Source: a virus
Length of the DNA stretch: 64,000 nt
Reading direction: 5' to 3' (one strand)
IMG/VR virus record: IMGVR_UViG_3300025853_000035
Location: 64,001 to 128,000 of that record
Shown here one piece after another: positions 5,490 to 12,709 of this stretch. The notes under the pieces were generated by a model. The model saw nothing but the letters and a program-made list of their open reading frames with translations. It was not told the origin of the DNA and did not search any database. Both the position numbers and the translations under genes were made by a program. Position 1 is the first letter of the stretch, and each line of letters begins with the position of its first letter.

Positions 5490-6490
5490 ACCTCGCGAAT
5501 ACGCGGGTTAGGTCGCATGTCGGGTAGTTCCGTCGGTCAACGGCTCAGCATCTACAAAGCGAGTGAAATTGTGGTCGGCTTGCTGGCACCAATCCAGAAG
5601 ACAGGTCCGCAGACCTGACCAACCAACCACGGTGATGAATATAGACAGGCTGAGACTACACCCGTTGCGATCTGTCGTTCGGAGGATTACGGAACCCTTG
5701 CGAGGCACCTTGCCACCTTATCCACCAAGCCCTCTTGCGAGTAGCCCGGTCCCAGATCAACGCCGCCTATTTTTCCCGATTCTCACGGGGCCGCTGGCAT
5801 TAGCGGCGACACTGCATGATATTCGGCGATTCCCAGACCGTTGACGTGTTACCGCCATTAAGCCCCCGCGACGGGGCAACGAACTTTCTTTCACCAACCA
5901 CTCTTCGCTTTGCCGGCTAGGAGCAGACCGCATTGGGCGAACCCTGCGGTATTAGGCGTCTTTCACATACAGTCGAAGCAATCTTTGCGTTTTGATATGA
6001 ACTGCTGGGTTCGAACCAGCGATCCACGGATTAAGAGTCCGTTGCTTTACCACTAAGCTAAGTTTGCAAGCCACCGAGACGAGCTACCTCCTAGTTCCAC
6101 TGATGTTTCCACCTGCGGAATGCTAGTCGCCTCATGTCCGTCATGTCGCTAAACACTACCAAGACCGTCGAGCAGGACCTTCACCCTACCAAACTGATCA
6201 TTGCTCTTGACCGCTAAGTCTTGAACTGATGACCTTGTGCTTTATCATCCGCTGCCGCAGGTTAGACACAAGCTCCGGGTTCTACTCCGGCGTTCGAGGT
6301 CACCGATCTGGCTCTCCTCTATCCCCTCAAGGGCCTTGTCCTGCTAACAGCCTAGCTCCCGTTACCAGAAGCGATCCTCGCGGACCTGACTGCACTTGCT
6401 TGAATTGACCGGCAAGCCGGCGGAGTTATGTGGCCATACCTCCTTTACGTTGGTTACCCAACGCTATCCCCCTCAAGCGGGGTGTTCCTG
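5490..6490 (-). ncRNA. Large structured non-coding RNA, GOLLD/ROOL-like candidate
   Basis: About 1 kb without a plausible protein frame, next to tRNA genes in a phage. It starts just downstream of a TTGACA promoter (6493-6521) on the minus strand. Many local helices are visible: CGTTGG-GTAA-CCAACG with a GNRA loop, CCGG-CTTG-CCGG, CCCC/GGGG around GCTTGA, CCCTTGAGGG, and near the far end AACC-CGCG-TATT-CGCG-AGGTT. A tRNA-Lys-like domain without CCA lies inside it (5996-6067). Very large ornate phage RNAs (GOLLD, ROOL) are known for tRNA-rich phage regions, and I recall that some GOLLD RNAs enclose a tRNA. I cannot match a consensus by eye, so class is inference and both ends are approximate. 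Confidence 0.55.
5996..6067 (-). tRNA. tRNA-Lys(CTT)-like domain inside the large RNA
   Basis: D arm GCTT/AAGC, anticodon loop CTCTTAA on ACGGA/TCCGT and a perfect T arm GCTGG-TTCGAAC-CCAGC. The acceptor pairs at only about 4 of 7 positions and no CCA is encoded, unlike the other tRNAs here. A good tRNA-Lys(CTT) already exists at 1360-1435. It may be a tRNA-like domain of the large RNA rather than a working tRNA. Confidence 0.6.
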
Positions 6491-6492
6491 AG

Positions 6493-6521
6493 CCTCTAAC
6501 AACTGATTCGAGCAATGTCAA
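6493..6521 (-). promoter_or_regulatory. Promoter of the large structured RNA
   Basis: TTGACA (6516-6521), 17 bp, TAGAGG (6493-6498), reading into the protein-free stretch. The -35 and weak -10 match the phage-wide promoter type. Confidence 0.6.
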
Positions 6522-6522
6522 G

Positions 6523-6776
6523 TCATAATTGCAAGAGGCAATCCAAAACTTACCGCGTGACAGCCTCACTTGCGCTGGGATGGCCTCCCGATTAGGGGCC
6601 GGCGATCTCGGAGCTTCCTCCGTTCTACCCGCCCTTTACTCGGAGCGTATCCATACCAGACCGGCCAGTGCTTTCGTTCATGTCCAAGTTCGACACTACT
6701 TGTCCGCAAAGTGACTCCGGCTGAGTCTGCCCCTCGGTAAATCTTGGAGCGTTCCGCATCGCTGCGGTGTGAAAGG
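6523..6776 (-). ncRNA. Second non-coding transcript candidate
   Basis: About 250 bases downstream of the promoter at 6778-6806. One frame from an ATG overlapping the -10 runs about 51 codons and another about 74, but neither has a Shine-Dalgarno or a protein-like composition. Short repeats such as GGAG..CTCC allow local folding. I see no known RNA family; a leader continuous with the large RNA downstream is also possible. Confidence 0.3.
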
Positions 6777-6777
6777 G

Positions 6778-6806
6778 CATCTACATTCACAATTGCAGTA
6801 TGTCAA
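6778..6806 (-). promoter_or_regulatory. Promoter, minus strand
   Basis: TTGACA (6801-6806), 17 bp, TAGATG (6778-6783), preceded by GCATTTTTTAA. It sits just downstream of the small gene at 6837-7007 and its T-rich tail. Confidence 0.6.
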
Positions 6807-6836
6807 TTAAAAAATGCAGTGCCCTCAAAAAAAAAG

Positions 6837-7007
6837 TTAGGCCGCTTCCCGAACCTGCTTCACGGCGCTCTTGTCGATGGTCTGGGGCGCATAGTCAGTC
6901 TCGGCCTCGCGCACGGTCAGGTTGAAGCCGTTGATCGCGAGCACGTCGAACCACGTCGCATCATCCAGTTTGTTGAAAGCCACCTGCTGGCCAACCTCGG
7001 GGTCCAT
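6837..7007 (-). CDS. Small hypothetical protein (56 aa)
   Basis: A 56-codon frame starting MDPEVGQQVAFNKLDDATWF, with AAGGAG 7 bases upstream of ATG and TAA followed by nine T residues. Composition is protein-like and acidic/amphipathic. It is the last gene of the minus-strand block and is preceded by a GC hairpin at 7042-7065. I do not recognise the family. Confidence 0.65.
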   Translation of the reverse strand: MDPEVGQQVAFNKLDDATWFDVLAINGFNLTVREAETDYAPQTIDKSAVKQVREAA

Positions 7008-7041
7008 CTGTTTCTCCTTCTCGTTCAGGGTGGGAGGGAAG

Positions 7042-7065
7042 GGCGGCCTCGGTGAGGAGGCCGCC
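7042..7065 (-). terminator. GC-rich hairpin, possible terminator or processing site
   Basis: GGCGGCCTC and GAGGCCGCC form a perfect 9-bp stem directly after the gene at 7072. There is no T run, so it may stabilise RNA ends or attenuate rather than terminate. Confidence 0.4.
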
Positions 7066-7071
7066 TGCCTT

Positions 7072-7581
7072 TCAGGACTTGTTGGCGAGTTCCGCCAGCG
7101 CCTCGTCGCCGCGCCAGATACGCAGGCCGGGGACTACCTCTCCGCCGGGCGTGACCGCCTCGAAGGTCTTACGCGACCAGAACAGGCACTTATGGCGCTT
7201 GCGGGCGGCGGCCAGACGGCCTTCGGCACGATCGCTGATGGGGATGAAGAAGGACGGACCCATGATCTTGCCGTCAGCGGTCTTGGTGGCCGGGGTAAGC
7301 TGGTCGAACGGATACTCTTCCGGCAGGCGCTTGCGGCCGGACTTGCCGGTCTCCATCTCCAGCACGGAGATCAGGACCTGCTTGGTGCCGCCGATCGTGC
7401 CATCGAGATCGGCAGTAGCCGTGCCAGCGCCCTGACGGACCGGAGCTTCGCTGATCTCAGCAGCCGCCGACTGGCGGGGAGCACGAGGCGTGCGCTTCGG
7501 GGCGGTCGGCTGTGGAGCGGCAACCACTTCGGAGGCGGCTGCGGTTCGGTTACGTCGGGTGGCGGTTGCTGCTTCGGTCAT
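7072..7581 (-). CDS. Hypothetical protein with basic Ala/Pro-rich N-terminus
   Basis: A 169-residue protein. Residues 1-55 are low-complexity and basic (Ala, Pro, Arg, Thr) and probably disordered. Residues 56-169 look folded, with alternating hydrophobic segments and many Lys/Arg (KRHKCLFWSRKTF). This layout fits a small DNA- or RNA-binding phage protein, but no family was recognised. It has its own promoter at 7616-7644 and an upstream AAGGAGACATTCAGC leader. Confidence 0.7.
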   Translation of the reverse strand: MTEAATATRRNRTAAASEVVAAPQPTAPKRTPRAPRQSAAAEISEAPVRQGAGTATADLDGTIGGTKQVLISVLEMETGKSGRKRLPEEYPFDQLTPATKTADGKIMGPSFFIPISDRAEGRLAAARKRHKCLFWSRKTFEAVTPGGEVVPGLRIWRGDEALAELANKS

Positions 7582-7615
7582 GCTGAATGTCTCCTTGTTT
7601 TCGGTGTTGATTCGT

Positions 7616-7644
7616 CTCTAAGTTAGTTCCATGACTTTCGTCAA
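7616..7644 (-). promoter_or_regulatory. Promoter, minus strand
   Basis: TTGACG (7639-7644), 17 bp, TTAGAG (7616-7621), upstream of the gene starting at 7581. It is preceded by CTTTTTCC. Confidence 0.5.
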
Positions 7645-7653
7645 GGAAAAAGT

Positions 7654-8280
7654 TCAGAGCGCTCCGACCAAGCTCCGCGCGTCGTCAGACACTTCGATAT
7701 ACTGTTCGGTCGTCTCAATGCTCGCGTGGCCCATCAACCGCTGAACGTCACGCAACGAACAGTGGTGGTGGTTCGCGCTCCGGGCAAGTGTGGTCCCGAA
7801 GGTGCGTCGTCCAGAGTGAGTGGACGCGCCCTCGAAGCCGCCGGACTGGATCAGGCGGTTGTAATAGGCACGCAGTGCTGTGGGGGACATCGCCTTGTGG
7901 GCGGCATGGGCAGGGATCGCTTCCCCGCGCTCCAGCTTCCAGCGCCATGGCTGTGCTGAGATCGCAACAACATCCGCCGAGGGATACGCCTTGCGGAACG
8001 CTTGCAGGCATTCCTTGACAAGGCCGTTCATGGGGACGGTGCGTTCGCGCCGCCCCTTGCCCACGTCGGAGAAGATGTTGATGTCTTTGGCGATGGTGCC
8101 GGTGGTGGTGAGCATCGCGGCGATCTTGATCTTGGCGATCTCGCCTACGCGCAGACCAGCCTTGAACGACAGGGCGACGATCAGGCGATCGCGGACCGGC
8201 ATCGGGCTGTTTTCGGTGACGTGCTTGAGCAGCTTCTGGAACTGCTTCTCGTCGAAAGTCTTTGCTCGCTTCTTTGCCAT
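7654..8280 (-). CDS. Tyrosine recombinase, catalytic domain only
   Basis: A 208-residue protein with the tyrosine recombinase active-site set: R44 (GLRVGE), K75, H155-x2-R158 (STHSGRRT), H185 (LMGHAS) and nucleophile Y194. Typical phage integrases of about 350-400 residues add an N-terminal core-binding domain; this one has only the catalytic domain, like the solitary recombinases of some plasmids and phages. It could integrate or excise the phage, resolve concatemers or act on an invertible site. The ATG at 8280 has GGAG about 8 bases upstream; a longer start into the promoter is unlikely. Confidence 0.85.
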   Translation of the reverse strand: MAKKRAKTFDEKQFQKLLKHVTENSPMPVRDRLIVALSFKAGLRVGEIAKIKIAAMLTTTGTIAKDINIFSDVGKGRRERTVPMNGLVKECLQAFRKAYPSADVVAISAQPWRWKLERGEAIPAHAAHKAMSPTALRAYYNRLIQSGGFEGASTHSGRRTFGTTLARSANHHHCSLRDVQRLMGHASIETTEQYIEVSDDARSLVGAL

Positions 8281-8301
8281 TGTCTGTCTCCATGTGATTG
8301 A

Positions 8302-8338
8302 CGAATCGCTGGATAAGGCGATTCGCAACCGGAGTCAA
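8302..8338 (-). promoter_or_regulatory. Promoter and operator-like dyad of the recombinase gene
   Basis: TTGACT (8333-8338), 16 bp, TTATCC (8311-8316). The -10 lies between the arms of a perfect inverted repeat CGAATCGC (8302-8309) and GCGATTCG (8318-8325), a plausible repressor site. Confidence 0.55.
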
Positions 8339-8365
8339 TATCAATGGAAGAAGTGATGGAGTCCG

Positions 8366-8770
8366 TCAGTGGATGAACGGGAAGGGCGGGGTAGGGCGAT
8401 CGCGCGCCAGATGGTCGAGGTGCCAGTTGATCCGCTGCACGGACAGGATGAGATGGGAGACCTCGGCGTTGAACTCGACGATGTCGATGTGGCCGTGGTC
8501 ATACATGCGGTGGGCGAAGTCGATCTTGAGCAAGGCGACCTGCTTGACCGCCTCAACCATGTCCACGTCCTTGCACTGCGTCACATAAGTGAAGTCGTAG
8601 AACTGGTCGAAGTCGATCTCTTCCATCCCGAAAACCTCGGTGACATACATGAAGCGATCGATGTTGCAGGCCCCATCAGGGCCGTTAGGGCGCGGGTCGG
8701 AAACCAGTTCGGTAGCAATTTCTTCAATCGTGCGCTGCACGCTTTTCTCCATGGCAACGGCACCGGTCAT
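8366..8770 (-). CDS. Hypothetical acidic helical protein
   Basis: A 134-residue protein rich in Asp, Glu and hydrophobic residues with long predicted helices; it ends PTPPFPFIH. ATG codons at 8770 and 8752 are both possible starts. It overlaps the gene at 8724-8912, in keeping with a tightly coupled minus-strand operon. No family recognised. Confidence 0.65.
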   Translation of the reverse strand: MTGAVAMEKSVQRTIEEIATELVSDPRPNGPDGACNIDRFMYVTEVFGMEEIDFDQFYDFTYVTQCKDVDMVEAVKQVALLKIDFAHRMYDHGHIDIVEFNAEVSHLILSVQRINWHLDHLARDRPTPPFPFIH

Positions 8771-8912
8771 ATTCCGGGTCCGTGTCGTCGATCAGTGCAT
8801 CCTGCCACGACGGACAGAAATGCAGGGTGGGGTTCAGGAAACTGCATTCAGGAGGGATCACGCCCTCCCGCTCGATGGTGTTGCAGGCGTTGGGGCTTAG
8901 TCCTCGTGGCAT
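8724..8912 (-). CDS. Small Cys-containing hypothetical protein
   Basis: A 62-residue protein starting MPRGLSPNACNTIE with five Cys residues (including C-R-C near the end), suggesting a metal-binding fold. Its ATG lies within the end of the gene at 8897 and its tail overlaps the next gene, the usual packing here. No clear Shine-Dalgarno, so confidence is moderate. Confidence 0.5.
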   Translation of the reverse strand: MPRGLSPNACNTIEREGVIPPECSFLNPTLHFCPSWQDALIDDTDPEYDRCRCHGEKRAAHD

Positions 8913-9124
8913 TCGTCGCTGATCCTGATTCCATGGACGGGGCAGTCCTGATGGAAGCGCATCTGACTCTTCCAGCGCCATTTCTGGCGCTTCTCGTCGT
9001 AGATGCGGTTCAGGACATCGATGCGTTTGTTCTCGGGGACCTTGCCTTGGCACAGGCAATCCTCCGGCTCCCACTCGGTTTGGAGTGGTCTGGAGCTTAT
9101 GACCCTTCCGGTCACTTTTTTCAT
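8897..9124 (-). CDS. Small hypothetical protein, first of the left minus-strand block
   Basis: A 75-residue basic protein (MKKVTGRVISSR...) with C-L-C and C-P-V-H motifs and a C-terminal acidic tail DECHED. The ATG at 9124 lies about 20 bases downstream of the start site expected from the divergent promoter; a longer frame would begin upstream of that promoter. No strong Shine-Dalgarno. Family unknown. Confidence 0.6.
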   Translation of the reverse strand: MKKVTGRVISSRPLQTEWEPEDCLCQGKVPENKRIDVLNRIYDEKRQKWRWKSQMRFHQDCPVHGIRISDECHED

Positions 9125-9151
9125 CGGGCCATTAGGGACAGTCACAATTGC

Positions 9152-9197
9152 ACTATAGCCATTTTGGCTTGACATTGCAAGCGAAATCACATAGCTG
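9152..9197. promoter_or_regulatory. Overlapping divergent promoters
   Basis: Minus strand: TTGCAA (9175-9180), 17 bp, TATAGT (9152-9157). Plus strand: TTGACA (9169-9174), 17 bp, TAGCTG (9192-9197). The two -35 regions sit within 12 bases of each other, so binding at one should hinder the other. The plus copy opens the early/middle operon. Confidence 0.6.
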
Positions 9198-9204
9198 CGG
9201 CACC

Positions 9205-9378
9205 ATGCAATCACTTTCCAATGATTCCCTGAACGCGCACTTCGCCGCGATCGAAGAGGGGATGACCGACGCCGGCAAGGCGAAGAGCGTTGAGACTGTC
9301 CGCCTGATGCAAATGCTGCGGGACCGGGCGGCGCAAGGCGGTTTCCGCAACCAGCCGATCATACTGCACCGCCCATGA
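9205..9378 (+). CDS. Small hypothetical protein, possibly leaderless
   Basis: A 57-residue helical protein (MQSLSNDSLNAHFAAIEE...). Its ATG coincides with the transcription start predicted from the promoter at 9169-9197 and has no Shine-Dalgarno, so leaderless initiation is likely. Its TGA overlaps the ATG of the helicase gene. Function unknown; the short basic tail might bind nucleic acid. Confidence 0.55.
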   Translation: MQSLSNDSLNAHFAAIEEGMTDAGKAKSVETVRLMQMLRDRAAQGGFRNQPIILHRP

Positions 9379-11180
9379 AGCTCACATTCTCCGAGGGGCG
9401 CTACATCGTCACCTCGCGCGAGAGCCGGTGGGGCGAACTGCGCGACGCGGGCTTCGTCTTCCACCGGGCCGGGCGCTACTATCACACGACGGACTGGCGC
9501 AAGGCGGCCGATTATATCGACTACGCCGATGACGACACCTACGCCGATCTGGACGCCAAGCTCACCGAGCTAGAGGCGGCGATGGCGCTGTCCTATTCGA
9601 TGGAAGCACAGGCGGACATCACGCGACCACACATCGTCAACCACAAGGGTGAAGTCCTCGACTATCTCCCCTACCAGAAGGCCGGCATCCTCTACGCCAG
9701 CGAGCGCGATGACACGCTGATCGCAGACAGTCCGGGCCTCGGCAAGACGATTCAGGCCATCGGGATCATCAACCATCTCGGCCTCGTGTCGGGTGTCATC
9801 GTCTGCCCGGCGACCTTGAAGCTGAACTGGCTCAAGGAGATGACCAAGTGGTTGGCCGACAAATCGCTGACCGTCGGCGTGGCCTATGGCGACGACATCC
9901 CCGACACCGACTTCGTCATCATCAACTACGACATCCTGAATCGTAATCGGGACGCGCTGTGGGCTGAGCATTGGGACATCCTCGTCTGCGACGAAGCGCA
10001 GTATCTCTCGAACGGTGAGTCCAAGCGGACGCAGGCAATCTTCGGCGTCTACAAGATGGATTGGAGCACCAAGAAGGTCACCCGCGTTCCCCAGCGCATC
10101 AAGCAGCGCGTGTCTGGCCGCGTCGAGAAGGTTCCGTGCCTGCGTGCCGAGAGGCGCGTGATGCTGACCGGCACCCCGATGATGAAGAAGCCCAAGGACA
10201 TGTGGACCATGATCCGGGACTTCGACCCGCACGGGCTGGGCGCAAGCTGGGACGATTTCGCCTTCACCTATTGCGACGCGGTGATGACCGGCTTCGGCTT
10301 GCAGGCTGACGGCGGCTCCAACCTGACCGAACTCAACGAGCTTCTGCGCCGGGCGTTCATGATCCGGCGCTTGAAGAAGAACGTGCTCAAGGACCTGCCG
10401 GAGAAGACGCGCGAGATCGTGATCTTCCCGCAGGAGGGCTTGAAGAAGAAGATCAAGACCGAGCGCGACAAGTTCACCGATGCCTTCGCCATGCTCGACG
10501 CCGCTAACGACGGCGTCGTCTACAAGCCAAAGGAGGTGCTGGCAGAGGCGGACCCGGCCTACATCCTCGACTGCATGACCCGAATCCTGCCGCAAGGCTT
10601 CGATGCGGAGGAGATCGACGATCTGGACGGCGGCGAACTGCTGCCGGGCTTTGCTGCCTATTCCGAAGCGCGCCACGATCTGGCGCTGTCCAAGGTGCCG
10701 ATGGCGGCCGAGCATATCAAGCGCCTCGTGGAGACTGGCGAGAAGGTCATCGTGTTCGCCATCCACAAGGACGTGATCGCCGCGCTACATCAGGAGTTCC
10801 CGACGGCGGCCCGCATCATCGGCGGCCTCGGGGCCAAGAAGGTCGAGGCGGAGAAGCTGAGGTTCCAAGGTGACAACGACAATGCGATCGAGCCGGACCC
10901 GGACTGCAACGTCATCCTCTGCAACCTCAAGGCCGGCGGCGTCGGGCACACCCTGACCGAGGCGACGATCGTTGTCTTCGTCGAGATGTGGTCGGTCCCC
11001 GGCGACATGGAGCAGTGCGAGGACCGGGCGCATCGCATCGGTCTGGAGCACAACGTCCTGATCCAGTTCCTCGTCGTGGACGGGACGATGGACGCCCTGA
11101 CCATCCAGACCCTGATCGATCGCATCGCCATGATTCAGGAAGGCGTCGATGGCGTCGAGCCTGAACGAAAGGTCGCGTGA
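9375..11180 (+). CDS. SNF2-family DNA helicase/translocase
   Basis: A 601-residue SF2 protein. After an N-terminal region of about 90 residues come the Q-like LPYQKAG, Walker A variant ADSPGLGKT (about 117-125), DEAQ box (about 205), LTGTP (motif III, about 263), the helicase C lobe with LKAGGVGHTLTEA and motif VI QCEDRAHRIG (about 546). This is the SMARCAL1/HepA-like SNF2 set, ATP-driven movement on duplex DNA or fork remodelling. Phage SNF2 proteins are usually linked to replication and repair. It overlaps its neighbours on both sides by 4 and 1 bases. Confidence 0.92.
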   Translation: MKLTFSEGRYIVTSRESRWGELRDAGFVFHRAGRYYHTTDWRKAADYIDYADDDTYADLDAKLTELEAAMALSYSMEAQADITRPHIVNHKGEVLDYLPYQKAGILYASERDDTLIADSPGLGKTIQAIGIINHLGLVSGVIVCPATLKLNWLKEMTKWLADKSLTVGVAYGDDIPDTDFVIINYDILNRNRDALWAEHWDILVCDEAQYLSNGESKRTQAIFGVYKMDWSTKKVTRVPQRIKQRVSGRVEKVPCLRAERRVMLTGTPMMKKPKDMWTMIRDFDPHGLGASWDDFAFTYCDAVMTGFGLQADGGSNLTELNELLRRAFMIRRLKKNVLKDLPEKTREIVIFPQEGLKKKIKTERDKFTDAFAMLDAANDGVVYKPKEVLAEADPAYILDCMTRILPQGFDAEEIDDLDGGELLPGFAAYSEARHDLALSKVPMAAEHIKRLVETGEKVIVFAIHKDVIAALHQEFPTAARIIGGLGAKKVEAEKLRFQGDNDNAIEPDPDCNVILCNLKAGGVGHTLTEATIVVFVEMWSVPGDMEQCEDRAHRIGLEHNVLIQFLVVDGTMDALTIQTLIDRIAMIQEGVDGVEPERKVA

Positions 11181-11353
11181 TGCTGATCACCACCCTTGAG
11201 GAACAGCGCCGGGCAGGGCGGGCGGCCCGCGCCGCCGGTGGATACGACAAACTCATCGAACTGGCCGCCAAGCGCGAGACGGAGCAGCAAAAGCTAAAAA
11301 TCGTCCGTCAGCAAAAGCGAAAAATCGTCCGCCTCCCAAAGAAAACCAGATGA
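11180..11353 (+). CDS. Small basic helical protein
   Basis: A 57-codon frame starting at the ATG that shares a base with the helicase stop. It is strongly basic (about one third Arg/Lys), with a near-repeat QQKLKIVR / QQKRKIVR at the C-terminus. It probably binds nucleic acid; family unknown. Confidence 0.55.
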   Translation: MLITTLEEQRRAGRAARAAGGYDKLIELAAKRETEQQKLKIVRQQKRKIVRLPKKTR

Positions 11354-11363
11354 AGGAAACAGC

Positions 11364-11543
11364 ATGAGCATGTTTGTTGAATGCGGCCAGTGTGGCTGGC
11401 TCGGCCCGGTCGCTGATCTGCAAGACCATCCCACCCGGCCGCTGCCGGACGATCTCGGCTTCTGCCCGGAGTGCGAATGCGAGATCGACGAATGGCCGTT
11501 CGACGAAGCTGAGAAGGACCGCCGGCTCGCCGAGTATGAGTGA
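11364..11543 (+). CDS. Small zinc-ribbon protein
   Basis: A 59-residue protein with C-G-Q-C near residue 7 and C-P-E-C-E-C near residue 37, a typical two-knuckle zinc ribbon. AAGGAAACAGC precedes the ATG. Its end overlaps the start of the DUF3850 gene (ATGAGTGA). Likely nucleic-acid or protein binding; no exact family. Confidence 0.65.
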   Translation: MSMFVECGQCGWLGPVADLQDHPTRPLPDDLGFCPECECEIDEWPFDEAEKDRRLAEYE

Positions 11544-12246
11544 GCCGTATCCCTATCCCACCAAAATCCACTGGTATGCCGGCATGGCTTTTCACCTTGA
11601 TGGCCGCATCACCTATTACACGGAGAAAGACTTGAACGCCTACACTCCACTCGAACGTCGCGAATACCTCATGGACATCCTGATGCAGGTGATCGGTAAG
11701 AAGATCGATCCGAACGATCTCATCGACCGTCTCGAAGAACACATGTCCGAGGCTGACCGCATCGAAATCTCTCAACTGGCTTTCGAGCACGATCTCATCA
11801 CGCTCGACAGCGAGGGAGACGTGATCCCTATGTCATCACTCACAGGTGGGCGGGCATACACGATCCGCACGCCTCTGCCCGAAGCGACGTGGGAACGACT
11901 CCCCACGGCCGGCACGCCGATGGCCCTGACGCCCGGTGGCCATCACGCCCATTACGACTACGAGGTCAAGTCGTGGCCTTGGTTCTTCGAGCCGATGTGC
12001 GCTGGCAAGAAGAAGCACGACATGCGGGACAAGACCGAGCGGCCATATCGGGTCGGCGACCGGATGCTACTTCGCGAATTTGATCCTCGCGGCGCTGGCT
12101 ACACCGGCCGGGAAGCGGTGGCGATGATCACCTACATCACGAGCAACGATACGCCGTGCGCGATGTCGTCGAACGCCTTGGACAAGAGCGCCTGCATCCT
12201 GTCCGTGAACGTGATGGAGCTTGGCGACACGGATCGGAACGCGTGA
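11536..12246 (+). CDS. Protein with C-terminal DUF3850 (ASCH/PUA-like) domain
   Basis: A 236-residue protein. From about residue 140 it carries the DUF3850 signature: K-S-W-P-W-F-F, GKK, R-VGD-ML-LRE-D, GYTGRE and I-TYI. DUF3850 belongs to the PUA/ASCH-like RNA-binding folds common in phages. The N-terminal half is an unassigned helical region. I start at the ATG overlapping the zinc-ribbon gene stop. Role unknown, perhaps tied to RNA or nucleotide modification. Confidence 0.75.
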   Translation: MSEPYPYPTKIHWYAGMAFHLDGRITYYTEKDLNAYTPLERREYLMDILMQVIGKKIDPNDLIDRLEEHMSEADRIEISQLAFEHDLITLDSEGDVIPMSSLTGGRAYTIRTPLPEATWERLPTAGTPMALTPGGHHAHYDYEVKSWPWFFEPMCAGKKKHDMRDKTERPYRVGDRMLLREFDPRGAGYTGREAVAMITYITSNDTPCAMSSNALDKSACILSVNVMELGDTDRNA

Positions 12247-12458
12247 TGGACGAAGCCCTCATCAAGCTCTTCCCGCTGGAGACGCTGGCCGTCTCCCTGT
12301 TCGAGTCCTTCGTCCGGCAACGGAACGACATGGAGATCATCCAGAAAGCCCCGTGCTGGAGCAGCCTTGAGAAAGAGGACCGCATCTTCTGGCGCAACAA
12401 GGCGGTCGAGATGACCACCGAACTCTATGAACTCAAAGACGAAGAATGGAGCGCGTGA
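12246..12458 (+). CDS. Small hypothetical protein
   Basis: A 70-residue helical, acidic protein (MDEALIKLFPLETLAVSLFE...) whose ATG shares a base with the preceding stop (TGATG). Ends LKDEEWSA. Unknown family. Confidence 0.65.
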   Translation: MDEALIKLFPLETLAVSLFESFVRQRNDMEIIQKAPCWSSLEKEDRIFWRNKAVEMTTELYELKDEEWSA

Positions 12459-12634
12459 TGATCAAGAACGATCAGATCGACGAGGTCGTGGACCTCCTGA
12501 ACCACCGCCGAGTGCAGAGCATCCTCTACAGCACCGAGCACCGCATTGACGTTGCCCGCGTCATTATCGAGAACCGCAAGGCGGCTGCTATGGAGCGGAT
12601 CGCTGACGCGCTGACGGCGATCGCATCGAAGTAG
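12458..12634 (+). CDS. Small helical protein
   Basis: A 58-residue protein made of two likely helices; the last reads ERIADALTAIASK. The ATG at 12458 shares a base with the preceding stop and has GGAG 6 bases upstream. An upstream ATG at 12446 adds four residues. Unknown function. Confidence 0.65.
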   Translation: MIKNDQIDEVVDLLNHRRVQSILYSTEHRIDVARVIIENRKAAAMERIADALTAIASK

Positions 12635-12653
12635 TCGTCACCGACATTCTAAC

Positions 12654-12682
12654 TTGACATTCACAGTCAGTTCTGCTTAACA
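12654..12682 (+). promoter_or_regulatory. Promoter, plus strand, with upstream element
   Basis: TTGACA (12654-12659), 17 bp, TTAACA (12677-12682), preceded immediately by ACCGACATTCTAAC. It drives the HD hydrolase and following genes. Confidence 0.7.
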
Positions 12683-12709
12683 GACATCCTTCCCGACAAA
12701 GGAATCCCG

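Noticed and set aside
5563-5844. 93-codon plus-strand frame
   Set aside because: Lies in the structured RNA region, has no Shine-Dalgarno and has a shadow-like composition (runs of PPYPPSPLASSP).
6566-6790. Possible RNase P RNA (GGAGGAAGCTCCGAG resembles the conserved GAGGAAAGTCC box)
   Set aside because: The match has extra bases, the second conserved box is not found at the right distance and a phage origin would be unexpected.
6529-7055. Plus-strand frames of 61, 103 and longer
   Set aside because: Antisense to the minus-strand promoters, the 56-codon gene and likely RNAs; no start signals.
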